A stretch of DNA of 64,000 bases from Bradyrhizobium sp. URHD0069. GTDB lineage: Bacteria; Pseudomonadota; Alphaproteobacteria; Rhizobiales; Xanthobacteraceae. Numbering within the stretch: position 1 is the stretch's first letter; each line of letters begins with the position of its first letter. Positions 29,549 through 39,177 of the stretch are shown piece by piece. Where the stretch lies: contig NZ_KL370776.1 of assembly GCF_000701345.1 (NCBI RefSeq), positions 67,321-131,320 on the forward strand, read 5' to 3'. The position numbers and the translations under genes are program-made. The notes beneath the pieces are model-generated. The model searched no databases. It saw only the letters and a program-made list of their open reading frames with translations, and had not been told where the DNA came from.

Positions 29549-30284
29549 GAAAATTCTCCGGCAGCGCGGCCCTGTCGACCAGCCAGATCGTCTCGCCTAC
29601 GGAATGCGCGCGGGTCGCGGGCAGGCTCTCGCCTGCCAACACACGCGTCAAGATCGCGCGCTTGTCCAGGCCGGAGATCTCGAACAGCATTTCGCGGCAG
29701 GAATTGAGCGCCGGCAGGGTCAGCGTGACCCGCGGCACGAAGGGCTCGACATGCGCCTCGGGGACGCCGACGACCCAGCGCTCGGTCTCTGCGATGGCGG
29801 GGTAATCGGGAAATAGCGACGCGGTATGGCCGTCAGGCCCGACGCCCATTAGCACCACATCGAACAAGGGCCGGGTGGAATCCAAGCGGTCCGCGCCATA
29901 GAACGATTTCAATTGGCTCTCATAGCGACGCGCGGCTTGCTCGGGATCGGCAGTGTCCGTCGGAATCGGATGAATGTTGGAAGCCGGCGCGCAGCGATCG
30001 AGAAAGATCTGCCGAGCCGTCCCCATATTGTTAAGCGGATCGTTTGCCGGGACAAAACGCTCATCGCCGATGAACCAGTGCACGCGGTCCCACGGGATTT
30101 GGTTTCGATAGGTATCAGTCGCGAGCAATTGATAGAGCCGTTTCGGGCTCGATCCGCCGGTCAGGCAGATCGCCACGCGGCCAGCGTTCGAGGCAATCCT
30201 TGCCAAGACACGCTCCGCGGCGATTTTCGCGAGCGCTTCGGCATCCGAAACAGCGATCACATGGCGATTGTCGCTTCCATCCAT
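29538..30284 (-). CDS. pgl: 6-phosphogluconolactonase
   Basis: 248 residues; hydrolyses 6-phosphogluconolactone made by Zwf. Recognisable motifs are CLTGGSSPKRLYQLL, WFIGDERFVPANDPLNNMG and LMGVGPDGHTASLFP (DevB/SOL family). The frame is open to 30404, but the ATG at 30284 begins five bases after the zwf stop and fits the family length. The 3' end overlaps gntK by eleven bases. Confidence 0.93.
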   Translation of the reverse strand: MDGSDNRHVIAVSDAEALAKIAAERVLARIASNAGRVAICLTGGSSPKRLYQLLATDTYRNQIPWDRVHWFIGDERFVPANDPLNNMGTARQIFLDRCAPASNIHPIPTDTADPEQAARRYESQLKSFYGADRLDSTRPLFDVVLMGVGPDGHTASLFPDYPAIAETERWVVGVPEAHVEPFVPRVTLTLPALNSCREMLFEISGLDKRAILTRVLAGESLPATRAHSVGETIWLVDRAALPENFRER

Positions 30285-30289
30285 CAGGT

Positions 30290-31822
30290 CTAACCGAGAT
30301 TGCGCCAGCTGCGGCCGTCGCTCCCGAGCAGTTCCTCGGCGCCGGCCGGACCCTCGCTGCCGGCCTTGTAGAATTCCAGGCCCCTGGCGCCCGCCTTCTT
30401 CCACGCATCCAGGAAGGGCCGCACGGCTCGCCAGCCGGCTTCGACGCTATCGGCGCGCTGAAACAGGATGTTGTCGCCGATCATGCAGTCGTAGATCAAC
30501 GTCTCATAGCCGGTGCTCGGCTCCGCCTTGAAGTAGTCCTTATAGCGGAACTTCATCTCGACGCCGTCGATGGTGACCGTCGGCCCCGGCACTTTGGTGT
30601 TGAACTGCAGCGTGATTCCCTCGGTGGGTTCGACGCTGATGACCAGGTAATTCTGCGATAGGCGATCCACCGGGGTGCAGCGGAACATCGCGAACGGCGC
30701 CTGCTTGAACTTGATGGCGACTTCGGTGCGCTTGATCCCGAGCGCCTTGCCGGTGCGCAGATAAAAGGGAACGCCGGCCCAGCGCCAGTTGTCGATGTTG
30801 AGTTTCAGCGCGACGTAGGTTTCGGTGGTGCTGTCGGGCTTGACGTGCACGGTCTTGCGATAATCAGGAATCTCGATGCCGTCGACTATGCCGCCCAGAT
30901 ACTGGCCGCGCACGGAATTCCGCAGCGCCTCCTCCTCGCTCTGGCTCTGGATCGCCCCGAGCACGTCGGCCTTCTCGGTGCGTACCGAACGCGCATCGAA
31001 CCGGATCGGCGGCTCCATGGCGACCAGCGACAGCAACTGGAACAGGTGGTTGGGCACCATGTCGCGCAGCGCGCCGGTCGTGTCATAAAAATTGCCGCGG
31101 TGGCCGACGCCGAGCTTTTCGTCGACGGTGATCTGGACGTGATCGATGTGATTGCGATTCCAGATCGGCTCGAACATGCCGTTCGCGAAGCGCAACACCA
31201 AAATGTTCTGGACGGTTTCCTTGCCGAGGTAATGATCGATCCGATAGAGCTGGCGCTCGTCGACGATTTTGAGCAACTCGTCGTTCAGGGCTTTGGCTGA
31301 GGCGAGATCGGTGCCGAATGGCTTTTCGATCACCAGCCGCCGCCAGGCACCGCTTTTCTGCTGCAGCAGGCCGGTGCGACCGAGTTCGCGGCTGGTCGGC
31401 GCAAATGCATCCGGTGGCGTTGCCAGATAAAACAGCCGATTGCCGCCGGTCGATCGGTTGGCTTCCAGTTTCTCGAGCTTCTCCCGCAGCGCATCGAATG
31501 AGGCCGGGTCCTTCGGATTCGCTTCAATAGAGGTGACGCATTCCAACAGCCGCTTGGCGACCGCATCGTCCACCGGGCGCGTGGCGAATTGGCGCAGGCC
31601 CTTCATCAGGCTGTCACGAAGGGCGTCGTTCGACGTGCCCTTGCGGGCAACGCCGACCACGCAGAATTTGTCCGGCAGCAGGTCCGTCGCCGCAAGGTTA
31701 TAAAGCGAGGGAATGACCAGCCGATGCGTCAGGTCGCCAGTGACGCCGAAGATGACGAAAGAGCAGGGGTCGGGCTTCCGCTGAATTGCGGACCTGTCCT
31801 GATTTGGAGATACATGGTTCAC
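30290..31822 (-). CDS. zwf: Glucose-6-phosphate 1-dehydrogenase
   Basis: 510 residues, full length. The Rossmann motif [12 protein letters not shown] (about 23-34) and the active-site motif [14 protein letters not shown] are both present. It commits glucose-6-phosphate to the oxidative pentose phosphate or Entner-Doudoroff route and yields NADPH. The start is GTG at 31822, overlapping the gnd stop as GTGA. No edd or eda is visible in this window. Confidence 0.96.
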   Translation of the reverse strand: MNHVSPNQDRSAIQRKPDPCSFVIFGVTGDLTHRLVIPSLYNLAATDLLPDKFCVVGVARKGTSNDALRDSLMKGLRQFATRPVDDAVAKRLLECVTSIEANPKDPASFDALREKLEKLEANRSTGGNRLFYLATPPDAFAPTSRELGRTGLLQQKSGAWRRLVIEKPFGTDLASAKALNDELLKIVDERQLYRIDHYLGKETVQNILVLRFANGMFEPIWNRNHIDHVQITVDEKLGVGHRGNFYDTTGALRDMVPNHLFQLLSLVAMEPPIRFDARSVRTEKADVLGAIQSQSEEEALRNSVRGQYLGGIVDGIEIPDYRKTVHVKPDSTTETYVALKLNIDNWRWAGVPFYLRTGKALGIKRTEVAIKFKQAPFAMFRCTPVDRLSQNYLVISVEPTEGITLQFNTKVPGPTVTIDGVEMKFRYKDYFKAEPSTGYETLIYDCMIGDNILFQRADSVEAGWRAVRPFLDAWKKAGARGLEFYKAGSEGPAGAEELLGSDGRSWRNLG

Positions 31823-32856
31823 GAGTGGCCGGCCTTTGGTTTGACGATATCGGGTGCAGGCTGTCGCACGGGATCCAAATGCTGTTGCGGCTCCTTATGG
31901 CCGCCGAAGCCGTCGCGCATCGCCGAAAGAATCTTTTCAGCGAAGGTGTGTTCCTTGCGCGAGCGGAAACGCGCGAACAAAGCCGCGGTGAGCACTTCGG
32001 CCGGCACCGCCTCGTCGATCGCGGCGTTGATGGTCCAGCGGCCTTCGCCGGAATCTTCCACAAATCCCGAATAGCTTCCGAGCGAGGGATTTCTGGCCAG
32101 CGCCGAGGCCGTGAGGTCAAGCAGCCAGGACGGGATCACGCTGCCGCGCCGCCAGACCTCGGCGATATCGGCAATCTCCAAATCGAAACGATGCTCAGGC
32201 GGCAGGCTGTCGACATTGGCATTCTTCAGGATGTCGAAACCCTCGGCGTAGGCCTGCATCAGGCCATATTCGATGCCGTTGTGAACCATCTTGACGAAGT
32301 GGCCGGCGCCGACCGGGCCGGCGTGAATGTAGCCTTGCTCGATCCTGGCATCGCGTCCCTGCCGTCCCTCGGTGCGCGGAATATCGCCAATCCCCGGCGC
32401 CAAGCTTGCGAAGATCGGATCGAGACGATCGACCACCGCCTTGTCGCCGCCGATCATCATGCAGTAGCCGCGGTCGATACCCCAGACGCCGCCGCTGGTG
32501 CCGACGTCGATATAATGGATAGCGCGTTCCTTCAGCGCTTTGCCGCGGCGAATGTCGTCCTGCCAAAAGGTGTTGCCGCCATCGATGATGACATCGCCGG
32601 CCTGCATCAGCTTCGACAAGGCATCGATCATCGCCTCGGTGATCGGGCCCGCCGGCAACATGACCCAGGCGGTTCGCGGCCTCTCGAGCTTGCCGACAAA
32701 ATCTTCCAGGTCGCCTGAGCCAACCGCGCCGTCTGCCGCGATCGCCGCCACGGCTTTCGCGTCCTTGTCAAAGACGACCGTGGAGTGTCCGTGCTTCATC
32801 AGCCGGCGGACGATATTGCCGCCCATCCGGCCCAAGCCGATCATGCCGAGCTGCAT
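31819..32856 (-). CDS. gnd: 6-phosphogluconate dehydrogenase (decarboxylating), short NAD-type
   Basis: 345 residues, the short (about 300-350) rather than the long (about 470) form. It has the dinucleotide fold [48 protein letters not shown] and K/N residues around [10 protein letters not shown]. It converts 6-phosphogluconate to ribulose-5-phosphate. Short forms often use NAD+; cofactor is not decided by sequence alone. It lies 31 bases after the tal-pgi stop. Confidence 0.94.
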   Translation of the reverse strand: MQLGMIGLGRMGGNIVRRLMKHGHSTVVFDKDAKAVAAIAADGAVGSGDLEDFVGKLERPRTAWVMLPAGPITEAMIDALSKLMQAGDVIIDGGNTFWQDDIRRGKALKERAIHYIDVGTSGGVWGIDRGYCMMIGGDKAVVDRLDPIFASLAPGIGDIPRTEGRQGRDARIEQGYIHAGPVGAGHFVKMVHNGIEYGLMQAYAEGFDILKNANVDSLPPEHRFDLEIADIAEVWRRGSVIPSWLLDLTASALARNPSLGSYSGFVEDSGEGRWTINAAIDEAVPAEVLTAALFARFRSRKEHTFAEKILSAMRDGFGGHKEPQQHLDPVRQPAPDIVKPKAGHS

Positions 32857-32887
32857 GTTGCATTCCCTTGGTTCAGAGCCCGGGGCT

Positions 32888-35734
32888 CTAGTTCAACGCT
32901 TCCTTGATCGCGGCATCCAGCGTCGCCAGGCCTGGCCCCAAGCTACCCTTGAGGTGCACGCGCAGCGCGCGACGGCCGCGCTCGGTTAGGACGTCGAAAT
33001 CGCCGCGCGCCTGCGCCGCCTTGATGATGCCGAAACTCGCCTTCTGGCCCGGCACTTTCAGATCCTTGGCGTCATCGGCAGTGATCTGCAGAAATACGCC
33101 GCTGTCGGGACCGCCCTTATAGGCCTGACCGGTGGAATGCAGGAAACGCGGTCCGAATTCGGCGCAAGTCGCGAGGTGTCGCTTGTCGCGGACCGCGAGC
33201 CGCATTTTTTGTAAAGCGTCGATATGGACCTTGTCGCGTTCGATATAGGCCAGCAGCGCGACATAATCGCCGTCGCCCGCCCGCCCGAGATGCGCTTTCA
33301 GCCACGAGCCGAGATCGCCGTCCGCGCCCGCCTTGCGCAGCGCCGCGGCATTTTGCTCGTCGGTGTAGATATCGACCTCCGCCGACGACATCACGGGCTG
33401 TTCCGCAGGCAGCGCGCCGGTCTTCTCGAAAGCCGCGGTCAACTCCCGAGTCTTGATCTTGGCGTCCTCGACGTCAGGCTGGTTGAACGGATTGATGCCG
33501 AGCACCGCACCGGCAACCGCGGTCGCCATCTCGAAGCGAAAGAATTCCTGGCCGACATGGTCGACCGATTTCATGACAATGCGGACCACGGGATGGCCGG
33601 CTTTCTCCAGCGCCGCCAATTTGTCGTCATACCCGGCGTCGTTTTCGCCTTCGGTGCTGATATCGATGAAAAAGCGATCGTTGCCGTAGAGCGTTTCGTC
33701 ACCGAGCGGCTCGCCGTCGATCGGGATCAGGCCCTTGCTGTCCTTGCCGGTCGACTCCGCGATCAGCTGTTCGGCCCAGGCGCCGAAATCGGCAATCTTC
33801 TTTGATGAGAGGATGGTGACTTTGTCGCGGCCTTCGAGACCGGCAAGACCCATCGCGAGGCCGAGCTGCACGCCGGGGTTTTCGTGCGGCGGCACGTCAG
33901 CTCCGCAGGAACGCACCATCGAAAGCGTGTGCTTCAGCAGCGTGCGAACATCGATTCCCGCCGCCGCGGCCGGCACCAGCCCGAACGGCGACAGCACGGA
34001 ATAGCGCCCGCCGATGCTGGGATCGCCGTGAAAGATGCGAGCAAAACCTTGTTTGGTCGCGACCTTCTCCAGTGATGAGCCGGGGTCGGTCACCGCGATG
34101 AAGCGGTGGCCCGCCTTGGCAGCGCCGATCGCCTTGGACACCTGCGCGAAGAAATAATCCTTCATCACGTTCGGTTCGGTGGTGCCGCCGGATTTGCTGG
34201 AGACGATGAACAGGGTTTTCGCAATGTCGATCGAAGCCTGCATGGTGCGGACCTGCGCGGGATCGGTTGAATCAAGCACATGCAATCTTGGGAAACCGGC
34301 TTTCTTCTCAAACGTCTCCGCCAGCACTTCCGGGCCCAGGCTCGATCCGCCCATGCCGAGCACCACGGCATCGGTGAAAGTCTGCCCTTTCACGCGTTGT
34401 GCAAAGTCCTCGTAGTCGGCGACATCGGCTGCTGCAGCACTGTTGAGCCAGCCCAGCCACTTATCCTCGTCGGTCCCGGTCCAGACCGATTTATCGTGCT
34501 GCCAGAGGCGGCGTATTTTCGCTGATGCGCGCCAGTCTTCGGTAGCCTTCTCGACGGCCTTGCCGATGCTGCTTCCGAGTGCCAGCTGCTGCCGGTCAAT
34601 ACCGGCGCCGAGCACCACTGCGCGCTTGTGCGCGACCGCGCCGTAAAGCTTGTCGGCGGAGTCGGCGAACAGCTTGACTCCGTCCTTGACCAGCTCGGCC
34701 GTGATCGCGTCGAGCGAGATGCCGGATTTTTCGAGCTCGCTGAGGACGCGCCGCGCATCCTCGATGTTTTCCTCAAGACTGTCGCGCAACTGGCCATGAT
34801 CGCGGAAGGCGTCGAGCGTCGCCGGCGGCATGGTGTTGACGGTATTGGGACCGATCAGCTCTTCGACGTAGAGTACGTCGCTATAGTCCTTGTTCTTGGT
34901 GCCGGTCGAAGCCCACAGCAACCGCTGCGGCTTGGCGCCCTTGGCCTTAAGCTTTTCCCAGCGCGGGCCGGAGAACAGGCGCTTGTATTCCTGGTAAGCG
35001 AGCTTGGCATTGGCGACCGCGATTTTGCCCTTCAATGCGGCAAGCCGCTCCTTCTCGGTCGGGTCGTTCGCGCGCGCGATCTTTTCGTCGAGCTGCTTGT
35101 CCGCCGCGCTGTCGATGCGGCTGACGAAGAAACTGGCGACACTGGCAACGTGAGAGGGATCGCCGCCGCCCGCGACATATTTTTCCAATCCGGCGAGATA
35201 GGCCTCGGCGACCTGCACATAGACCTTTTGCGAGAACAGCAGCGTGATGTTGATGCTGATGCCCTTGCCGATCAAATGCTCAATCGCGGGCAGGCCTTCC
35301 GGTGTCGCCGGGACCTTGATCATCAGGTTTTTGCGGCTCACGTCCTTCCACAGCCGCTTGGCCTCGGCGATCGTGGCTTTGGTGTCCATCGCCAGATAAG
35401 GCGACACCTCGAGGCTTACAAATCCGTCTTCTCCCTTGAGGTCATCGTAAACCGGGCGCAATACATCCGCCGCGTGCTGGATGTCCTCGACAGCGAGATG
35501 CTCGAACAGCTCGGCAACCGATAGATCGCCGCTTTTGAGCAGCTGGCCGATCGCGCCGTCATATTCGTCCGAACTGTCGATCGCCTTCTCGAAGATCGAC
35601 GGGTTCGAGGTGACGCCCTTGACGCCGTCGGTATCGATCAGCCTTTTCAGGTCGCCCCTTGCGACGAAGCCGCGGGCCAGGAAATCCAGCCAGACTGATT
35701 GGCCGTGCTTTTCGAGTGCTTTGACGGGATTCAT
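32888..35734 (-). CDS. tal-pgi: Bifunctional transaldolase / phosphoglucose isomerase
   Basis: 948 residues. Residues about 1-370 are a TalB/TalC-type transaldolase with the Schiff-base lysine in [17 protein letters not shown] and [14 protein letters not shown]. Residues about 390-948 are phosphoglucose isomerase with [37 protein letters not shown] and a C-terminal catalytic region. The two glycolytic/pentose-phosphate reactions share fructose-6-phosphate. The fusion is known in Bradyrhizobium relatives. It is the first gene of the minus-strand operon, and no clear promoter motif was found upstream. Confidence 0.95.
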   Translation of the reverse strand: MNPVKALEKHGQSVWLDFLARGFVARGDLKRLIDTDGVKGVTSNPSIFEKAIDSSDEYDGAIGQLLKSGDLSVAELFEHLAVEDIQHAADVLRPVYDDLKGEDGFVSLEVSPYLAMDTKATIAEAKRLWKDVSRKNLMIKVPATPEGLPAIEHLIGKGISINITLLFSQKVYVQVAEAYLAGLEKYVAGGGDPSHVASVASFFVSRIDSAADKQLDEKIARANDPTEKERLAALKGKIAVANAKLAYQEYKRLFSGPRWEKLKAKGAKPQRLLWASTGTKNKDYSDVLYVEELIGPNTVNTMPPATLDAFRDHGQLRDSLEENIEDARRVLSELEKSGISLDAITAELVKDGVKLFADSADKLYGAVAHKRAVVLGAGIDRQQLALGSSIGKAVEKATEDWRASAKIRRLWQHDKSVWTGTDEDKWLGWLNSAAAADVADYEDFAQRVKGQTFTDAVVLGMGGSSLGPEVLAETFEKKAGFPRLHVLDSTDPAQVRTMQASIDIAKTLFIVSSKSGGTTEPNVMKDYFFAQVSKAIGAAKAGHRFIAVTDPGSSLEKVATKQGFARIFHGDPSIGGRYSVLSPFGLVPAAAAGIDVRTLLKHTLSMVRSCGADVPPHENPGVQLGLAMGLAGLEGRDKVTILSSKKIADFGAWAEQLIAESTGKDSKGLIPIDGEPLGDETLYGNDRFFIDISTEGENDAGYDDKLAALEKAGHPVVRIVMKSVDHVGQEFFRFEMATAVAGAVLGINPFNQPDVEDAKIKTRELTAAFEKTGALPAEQPVMSSAEVDIYTDEQNAAALRKAGADGDLGSWLKAHLGRAGDGDYVALLAYIERDKVHIDALQKMRLAVRDKRHLATCAEFGPRFLHSTGQAYKGGPDSGVFLQITADDAKDLKVPGQKASFGIIKAAQARGDFDVLTERGRRALRVHLKGSLGPGLATLDAAIKEALN

Positions 35735-35951
35735 GATGCCCTGTTCTGTTTGAGCTGGTTCGTGGTCGGTTCCAGCACCTGTTCTGGCGGGAGGCCGAAT
35801 TTTGTCAACAAGTCCCAGGGGGTGCCGACGAGCGGAATATGCGTAATCTCAGTATGCGTATCCCCAGGCGATAACGCCACTCACAACATATCGATCCCGG
35901 GGTTCGGCATACATCTCGGCGCGATTTTGTGACAGCAGTAAGGTGCCGGGC

Positions 35952-36225
35952 TCAGGGACGCACAGTTCCGCGATTCGGACCACGCCGCCCTTGTCGGCGC
36001 TGATGAGCCCGGCAGCAAATCCCCAAGCGTAACATTCTGCGATTTCATGGTGTTGCCGCAGGCGGCGAGTTCAAGGCCGGCCTTCGAAAATTGGCCGACA
36101 CGCTGGCTGACATCCGGGTTTGCTTTGGCTGCGTGAAATGCCCGTAGCGCCTGTCCGTGTACCACAAGCGCGATCGTGACGTTGTCCCGACCGCCGACGC
36201 CGTCGAGATGACTGCCGACGTTCAA
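35952..36225 (-). pseudogene. Decayed DsrE/DsrF-like gene with frameshift
   Basis: The minus-strand frame from 36225 reads NVTIALVVHGQALRAFH, then AACGNTMKSQNVTLGDLLPG, which is the DsrE-family core with its conserved CGNTMK. At about 36005 the frame is lost. Adding one T restores FISADKGGVVRIAEL, the expected continuation. After GAACTG the sequence jumps to TGCGTCCCTGA, which in another frame ends LRP-stop as intact relatives do, suggesting a second small deletion. No good start codon is visible (TTG at 36225, open frame back to about 36285). DsrE-like proteins act in sulfur transfer. Sequencing error is possible. Confidence 0.7.
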
Positions 36226-36314
36226 TCCTGGGCTCCCGTCCCCTGACGGATTCGCAGTTACCGTGGGGAATGCCGGCGGGTCCGCGGGGTTAATCTGGCA
36301 GGGAGGAACGCAAC

Positions 36315-37223
36315 ATGCACAACAGAATACTCATCACGCTTTTCATGGCTGCCGCTGCTACCGGTCTTTCTGGCATTTCGCTGGCTCAGACCCCGACACC
36401 GGCACCTGCGGCACCGCCGCTTTTCGCGACCACCAAGGTTGAGGGCACCGAGAACGTTTATGTCTTCCGCTATCAGAACCATCAGGCGATGTTCGTCGTC
36501 ACGCCCGCGGGCGTGATCGCCACCGACCCGATCAGCTACGGTCGGCCGCAGGCTGCGAAAACCTACCTTGAGGAAATCGCGAAGATCACCAAGGCGCCGG
36601 TCAAATACCTGATCTACAGCCACCATCACTATGATCACATTGCGGGCGGCAAACCGTTCAAGGACGCCGGCGCCATCGTGATCGCGCACCGGCGCGCCAA
36701 GGAGCGGCTGGCGGCGCTCAAGGGGCTCGACGTCGTCATTCCCGATCAGGTGGTGGACGGCAAGCGGACCATCAAGCTCGGCGGAACGACATTGGAGTTG
36801 ATCGACACCGGGCGAAACCATTCCGATTCCTCGCTGGTCATGCTGCTTCCCAAGGAGAAGATTATCTTCGCCGTCGACTTCAACGCGCTTGGCGCGGTGC
36901 CGTCGCGGCTCGCGGTCAACGATTCCTATCCCACCGAATGGGAAGCCTCACTCAAGCGCACCTTGGCATTGAAATGGGACCGCCAGATTCCCGGACATCC
37001 CGGGCCCGGCGGCCGGCTCGGCACCAGGGAGGACATGGAGAAGCAGCTCGCCTTCATGACCGACCTTTCGACCGATGTCAAAAAGGCCTCCGACGCCGGC
37101 AAATGCTTCGACCCGGCCGTGAAGGACGTGCGATTGCCGCAATACGCGACGCTGCAGGGCTACGAGCAGAATATCGAATGGAATATCCACCGCTGGTGCG
37201 GCTATTGGGGACGCGGCATCTGA
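36315..37223 (+). CDS. Secreted metallo-beta-lactamase-fold hydrolase
   Basis: 302 residues. A signal peptide (about 1-25, ending SLAQ) and a Pro/Ala-rich stretch precede an MBL domain with the zinc motif H103-x-H105-x-D107-H108 (SHHHYDHIAGG), a later metal ligand region GRNHSDSSLVM, and IPGHPGPGG. Substrate cannot be assigned; MBL proteins of this periplasmic type include quinoprotein relay and lactonase relatives. GGGAGG stands eight bases before the ATG. A strong hairpin terminator follows 29 bases after the stop. Confidence 0.88.
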   Translation: MHNRILITLFMAAAATGLSGISLAQTPTPAPAAPPLFATTKVEGTENVYVFRYQNHQAMFVVTPAGVIATDPISYGRPQAAKTYLEEIAKITKAPVKYLIYSHHHYDHIAGGKPFKDAGAIVIAHRRAKERLAALKGLDVVIPDQVVDGKRTIKLGGTTLELIDTGRNHSDSSLVMLLPKEKIIFAVDFNALGAVPSRLAVNDSYPTEWEASLKRTLALKWDRQIPGHPGPGGRLGTREDMEKQLAFMTDLSTDVKKASDAGKCFDPAVKDVRLPQYATLQGYEQNIEWNIHRWCGYWGRGI

Positions 37224-37251
37224 CCGAACAAGACTGCTGCCTGAAACATCC

Positions 37252-37279
37252 AAAGCCGGCGCATTTGCGCCGGCTTTTT
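37252..37279. terminator. Bidirectional rho-independent terminator
   Basis: Twelve-base perfect arms (AAAGCCGGCGCA at 37252-37263 and its complement at 37266-37277) followed by TT on the plus strand and flanked by A's that serve as the U-run in the other direction. It separates the convergent MBL and UPF0114 genes. Confidence 0.92.
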
Positions 37280-37322
37280 GCCGCGGCGGCTCGAAATGTT
37301 CTGCCGCGCGTCCATAGATCCT

Positions 37323-37901
37323 CTAGTGAGAATGGTTCGGCGCTATCGGGTGGTTCAGGCGTTCCACATAGGCAATGCCAATCGCCGACACGACAAACAA
37401 TCCGTGAATAATCGTCTGCCACATCACACCGGTCTCGGTATAAGGCGATACCTCTTTTCCAAGCGACCCAGCATAGATGAACGTGCGCAGCAGGTGGATC
37501 GACGAAATGCCAATGATCGCCATGGCCAGCTTGATCTTCAATACGCTGGCATTGACGTGACTGAGCCACTCTGGCTGGTCAGGGTGCTTCTCCAGCTCCA
37601 ACCGCGAAACGAACGTCTCGTAGCCGCCCACGATCACCATGATCAGCAGGTTGGAAATCATCACCACGTCGATCAGGCCGAGGACCACCAGCATGATCTC
37701 CTGCTCGGTAAATTTCATCGCGCCGAGGACCAGATGCCAGAGTTCCTTGAGGAACAGCACCACGTAGACGCCTTGCGCGACGATCAGACCGAGGTAGAGC
37801 GGAAGCTGCAGCCAGCGCGAACCAAAAATGAGTTGCGGCAGCGGGCGCAGTCTGCTCTTGAATTCCGGCGGAAGAACGGGCGTATCGGCACTCATCGACA
37901 T
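37323..37901 (-). CDS. UPF0114 / YqhA family inner-membrane protein
   Basis: 192 residues with three to four hydrophobic segments ([20 protein letters not shown], a second around 68-92, [20 protein letters not shown], and [19 protein letters not shown]). The pattern and motifs ([20 protein letters not shown]-like middle, SSIHLLRTF) are those of the TIGR00645/YqhA family, function unknown. Transcribed toward the terminator at 37252-37279. Confidence 0.88.
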   Translation of the reverse strand: MSMSADTPVLPPEFKSRLRPLPQLIFGSRWLQLPLYLGLIVAQGVYVVLFLKELWHLVLGAMKFTEQEIMLVVLGLIDVVMISNLLIMVIVGGYETFVSRLELEKHPDQPEWLSHVNASVLKIKLAMAIIGISSIHLLRTFIYAGSLGKEVSPYTETGVMWQTIIHGLFVVSAIGIAYVERLNHPIAPNHSH

Positions 37902-38121
37902 CAGCGATTACCTTCGGGGCGTGTGGTTGCATACAGCGCCTCCAGTTAGTACGTAATTTGGAAGGCCGGAAGACAATGCGCTGGCGTGTGGCGCGCCAAA
38001 GCGTCGCGGGCCACACCAGCGCGGCGATTTGCAAGTGTACGACGGGCTCGTTATGACACGATCCGCCGTCAGTCCTCTGGAGAAGCCTCGGATCCCCGAA
38101 TTCGGGTGAAAGCTCGCGAGC

Positions 38122-39177
38122 CTAGCGCAGGCTGGCGTTGATCTTGTCCAGCGCGGCGGAGCCTGGACACAGCGCTTTCTCGTCCAGCCGGTTGAGCGGC
38201 GCGTCCACCGTGTCGAGATGAGCGTGCAGGTCTTCCGACTCCGGATCGACGTAGAGCAGCCCGGTGACGATCTGGCCCTTGGCGGCGTGCCGCTGCAGGA
38301 ATGTCATCGCCGCGACGCGATCGTGCGCGTCATAATCCGCATCGATCTTGCGCAGCGCTAGTCTGGTGCCATCGTGCTGCTCGACCACCTGCACCGTACC
38401 CGGGGCGTAGTCGACCGTGATCGGGTCGCGGACGGTGATCACGTCGAGCCGGTTCACCGCATCGTTGTGCTCGCGCACATAGTCGAAGCTCTTGGTCGAG
38501 CCGGCATGGTTGTTGAAGGCGACGCACGGGCTGATCACGTCGATGAAGGCGGCGCCCTTGTGCTGGATGGCGGCCGCGATCAGCGGCACTAGCTGGGTCT
38601 TGTCCCCGGAAAAGCTCCGCGCCACGAAACTTGCGCCGAGCTGAAGCGCCATTGCCACGAGGTCGATGGCGTTGTCGGTGTTCATCAGGCCGCGCTTGTT
38701 TTTGGAGCCGCGGTCGGCGGTGGCCGAGAACTGGCCCTTGGTGAGGCCGTAAACGCCGTTGTTCTCGACGACATAGGTCATGTTGACGCCGCGCCGGATC
38801 GAGTGCGCGAACTGGCCGAAGCCGATCGAGGCCGAATCGCCATCGCCGGAGACGCCGAGATAGATCAGATCGCGGTTGGCGAGATTGGCGCCGGTCAGCA
38901 CCGACGGCATCCGGCCATGAACCGAATTGAAGCCGTGTGAGTTGCCGAGAAAGTAATCCGGCGTCTTCGAGGAGCAGCCGATGCCCGAAATCTTGGCGAC
39001 GCGATGCGGCGCGATCGAAAGCTCGAAGCAGGCTTCGATGATCGATGCCGTGATCGAATCGTGGCCGCAGCCGGCGCACAGCGTCGAGATCTTGCCCTCG
39101 TAGTCGCGGCGGGTGAAGCCGAGATCGTTTTTGGGAAGGCCGGGGTGATGGAATTTCGGCTTGGCGATATAGGTCAT
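38122..39177 (-). CDS. korB: 2-oxoacid (probably 2-oxoglutarate):acceptor oxidoreductase, beta subunit
   Basis: 351 residues; the thiamine-diphosphate subunit. Evidence is LCAGCGHDSI at the start, GIGCSSKTPDYFLGN, the TPP/Mg motif GVSGDGDSASIG ending with VVENNGVYGLTKGQFSAT, and a C-terminal region FIDVISPCVAFNNHAGSTKS. It decarboxylates a 2-oxoacid to acyl-CoA with reduction of a low-potential acceptor. The start overlaps the korA stop by ATGA. KorB lies last in the operon. Confidence 0.92.
   Translation of the reverse strand: MTYIAKPKFHHPGLPKNDLGFTRRDYEGKISTLCAGCGHDSITASIIEACFELSIAPHRVAKISGIGCSSKTPDYFLGNSHGFNSVHGRMPSVLTGANLANRDLIYLGVSGDGDSASIGFGQFAHSIRRGVNMTYVVENNGVYGLTKGQFSATADRGSKNKRGLMNTDNAIDLVAMALQLGASFVARSFSGDKTQLVPLIAAAIQHKGAAFIDVISPCVAFNNHAGSTKSFDYVREHNDAVNRLDVITVRDPITVDYAPGTVQVVEQHDGTRLALRKIDADYDAHDRVAAMTFLQRHAAKGQIVTGLLYVDPESEDLHAHLDTVDAPLNRLDEKALCPGSAALDKINASLR

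Noticed and set aside
36308-36316. GGAAC near 36308 as a promoter element
   Set aside because: It is part of the ribosome-binding region of the MBL gene.
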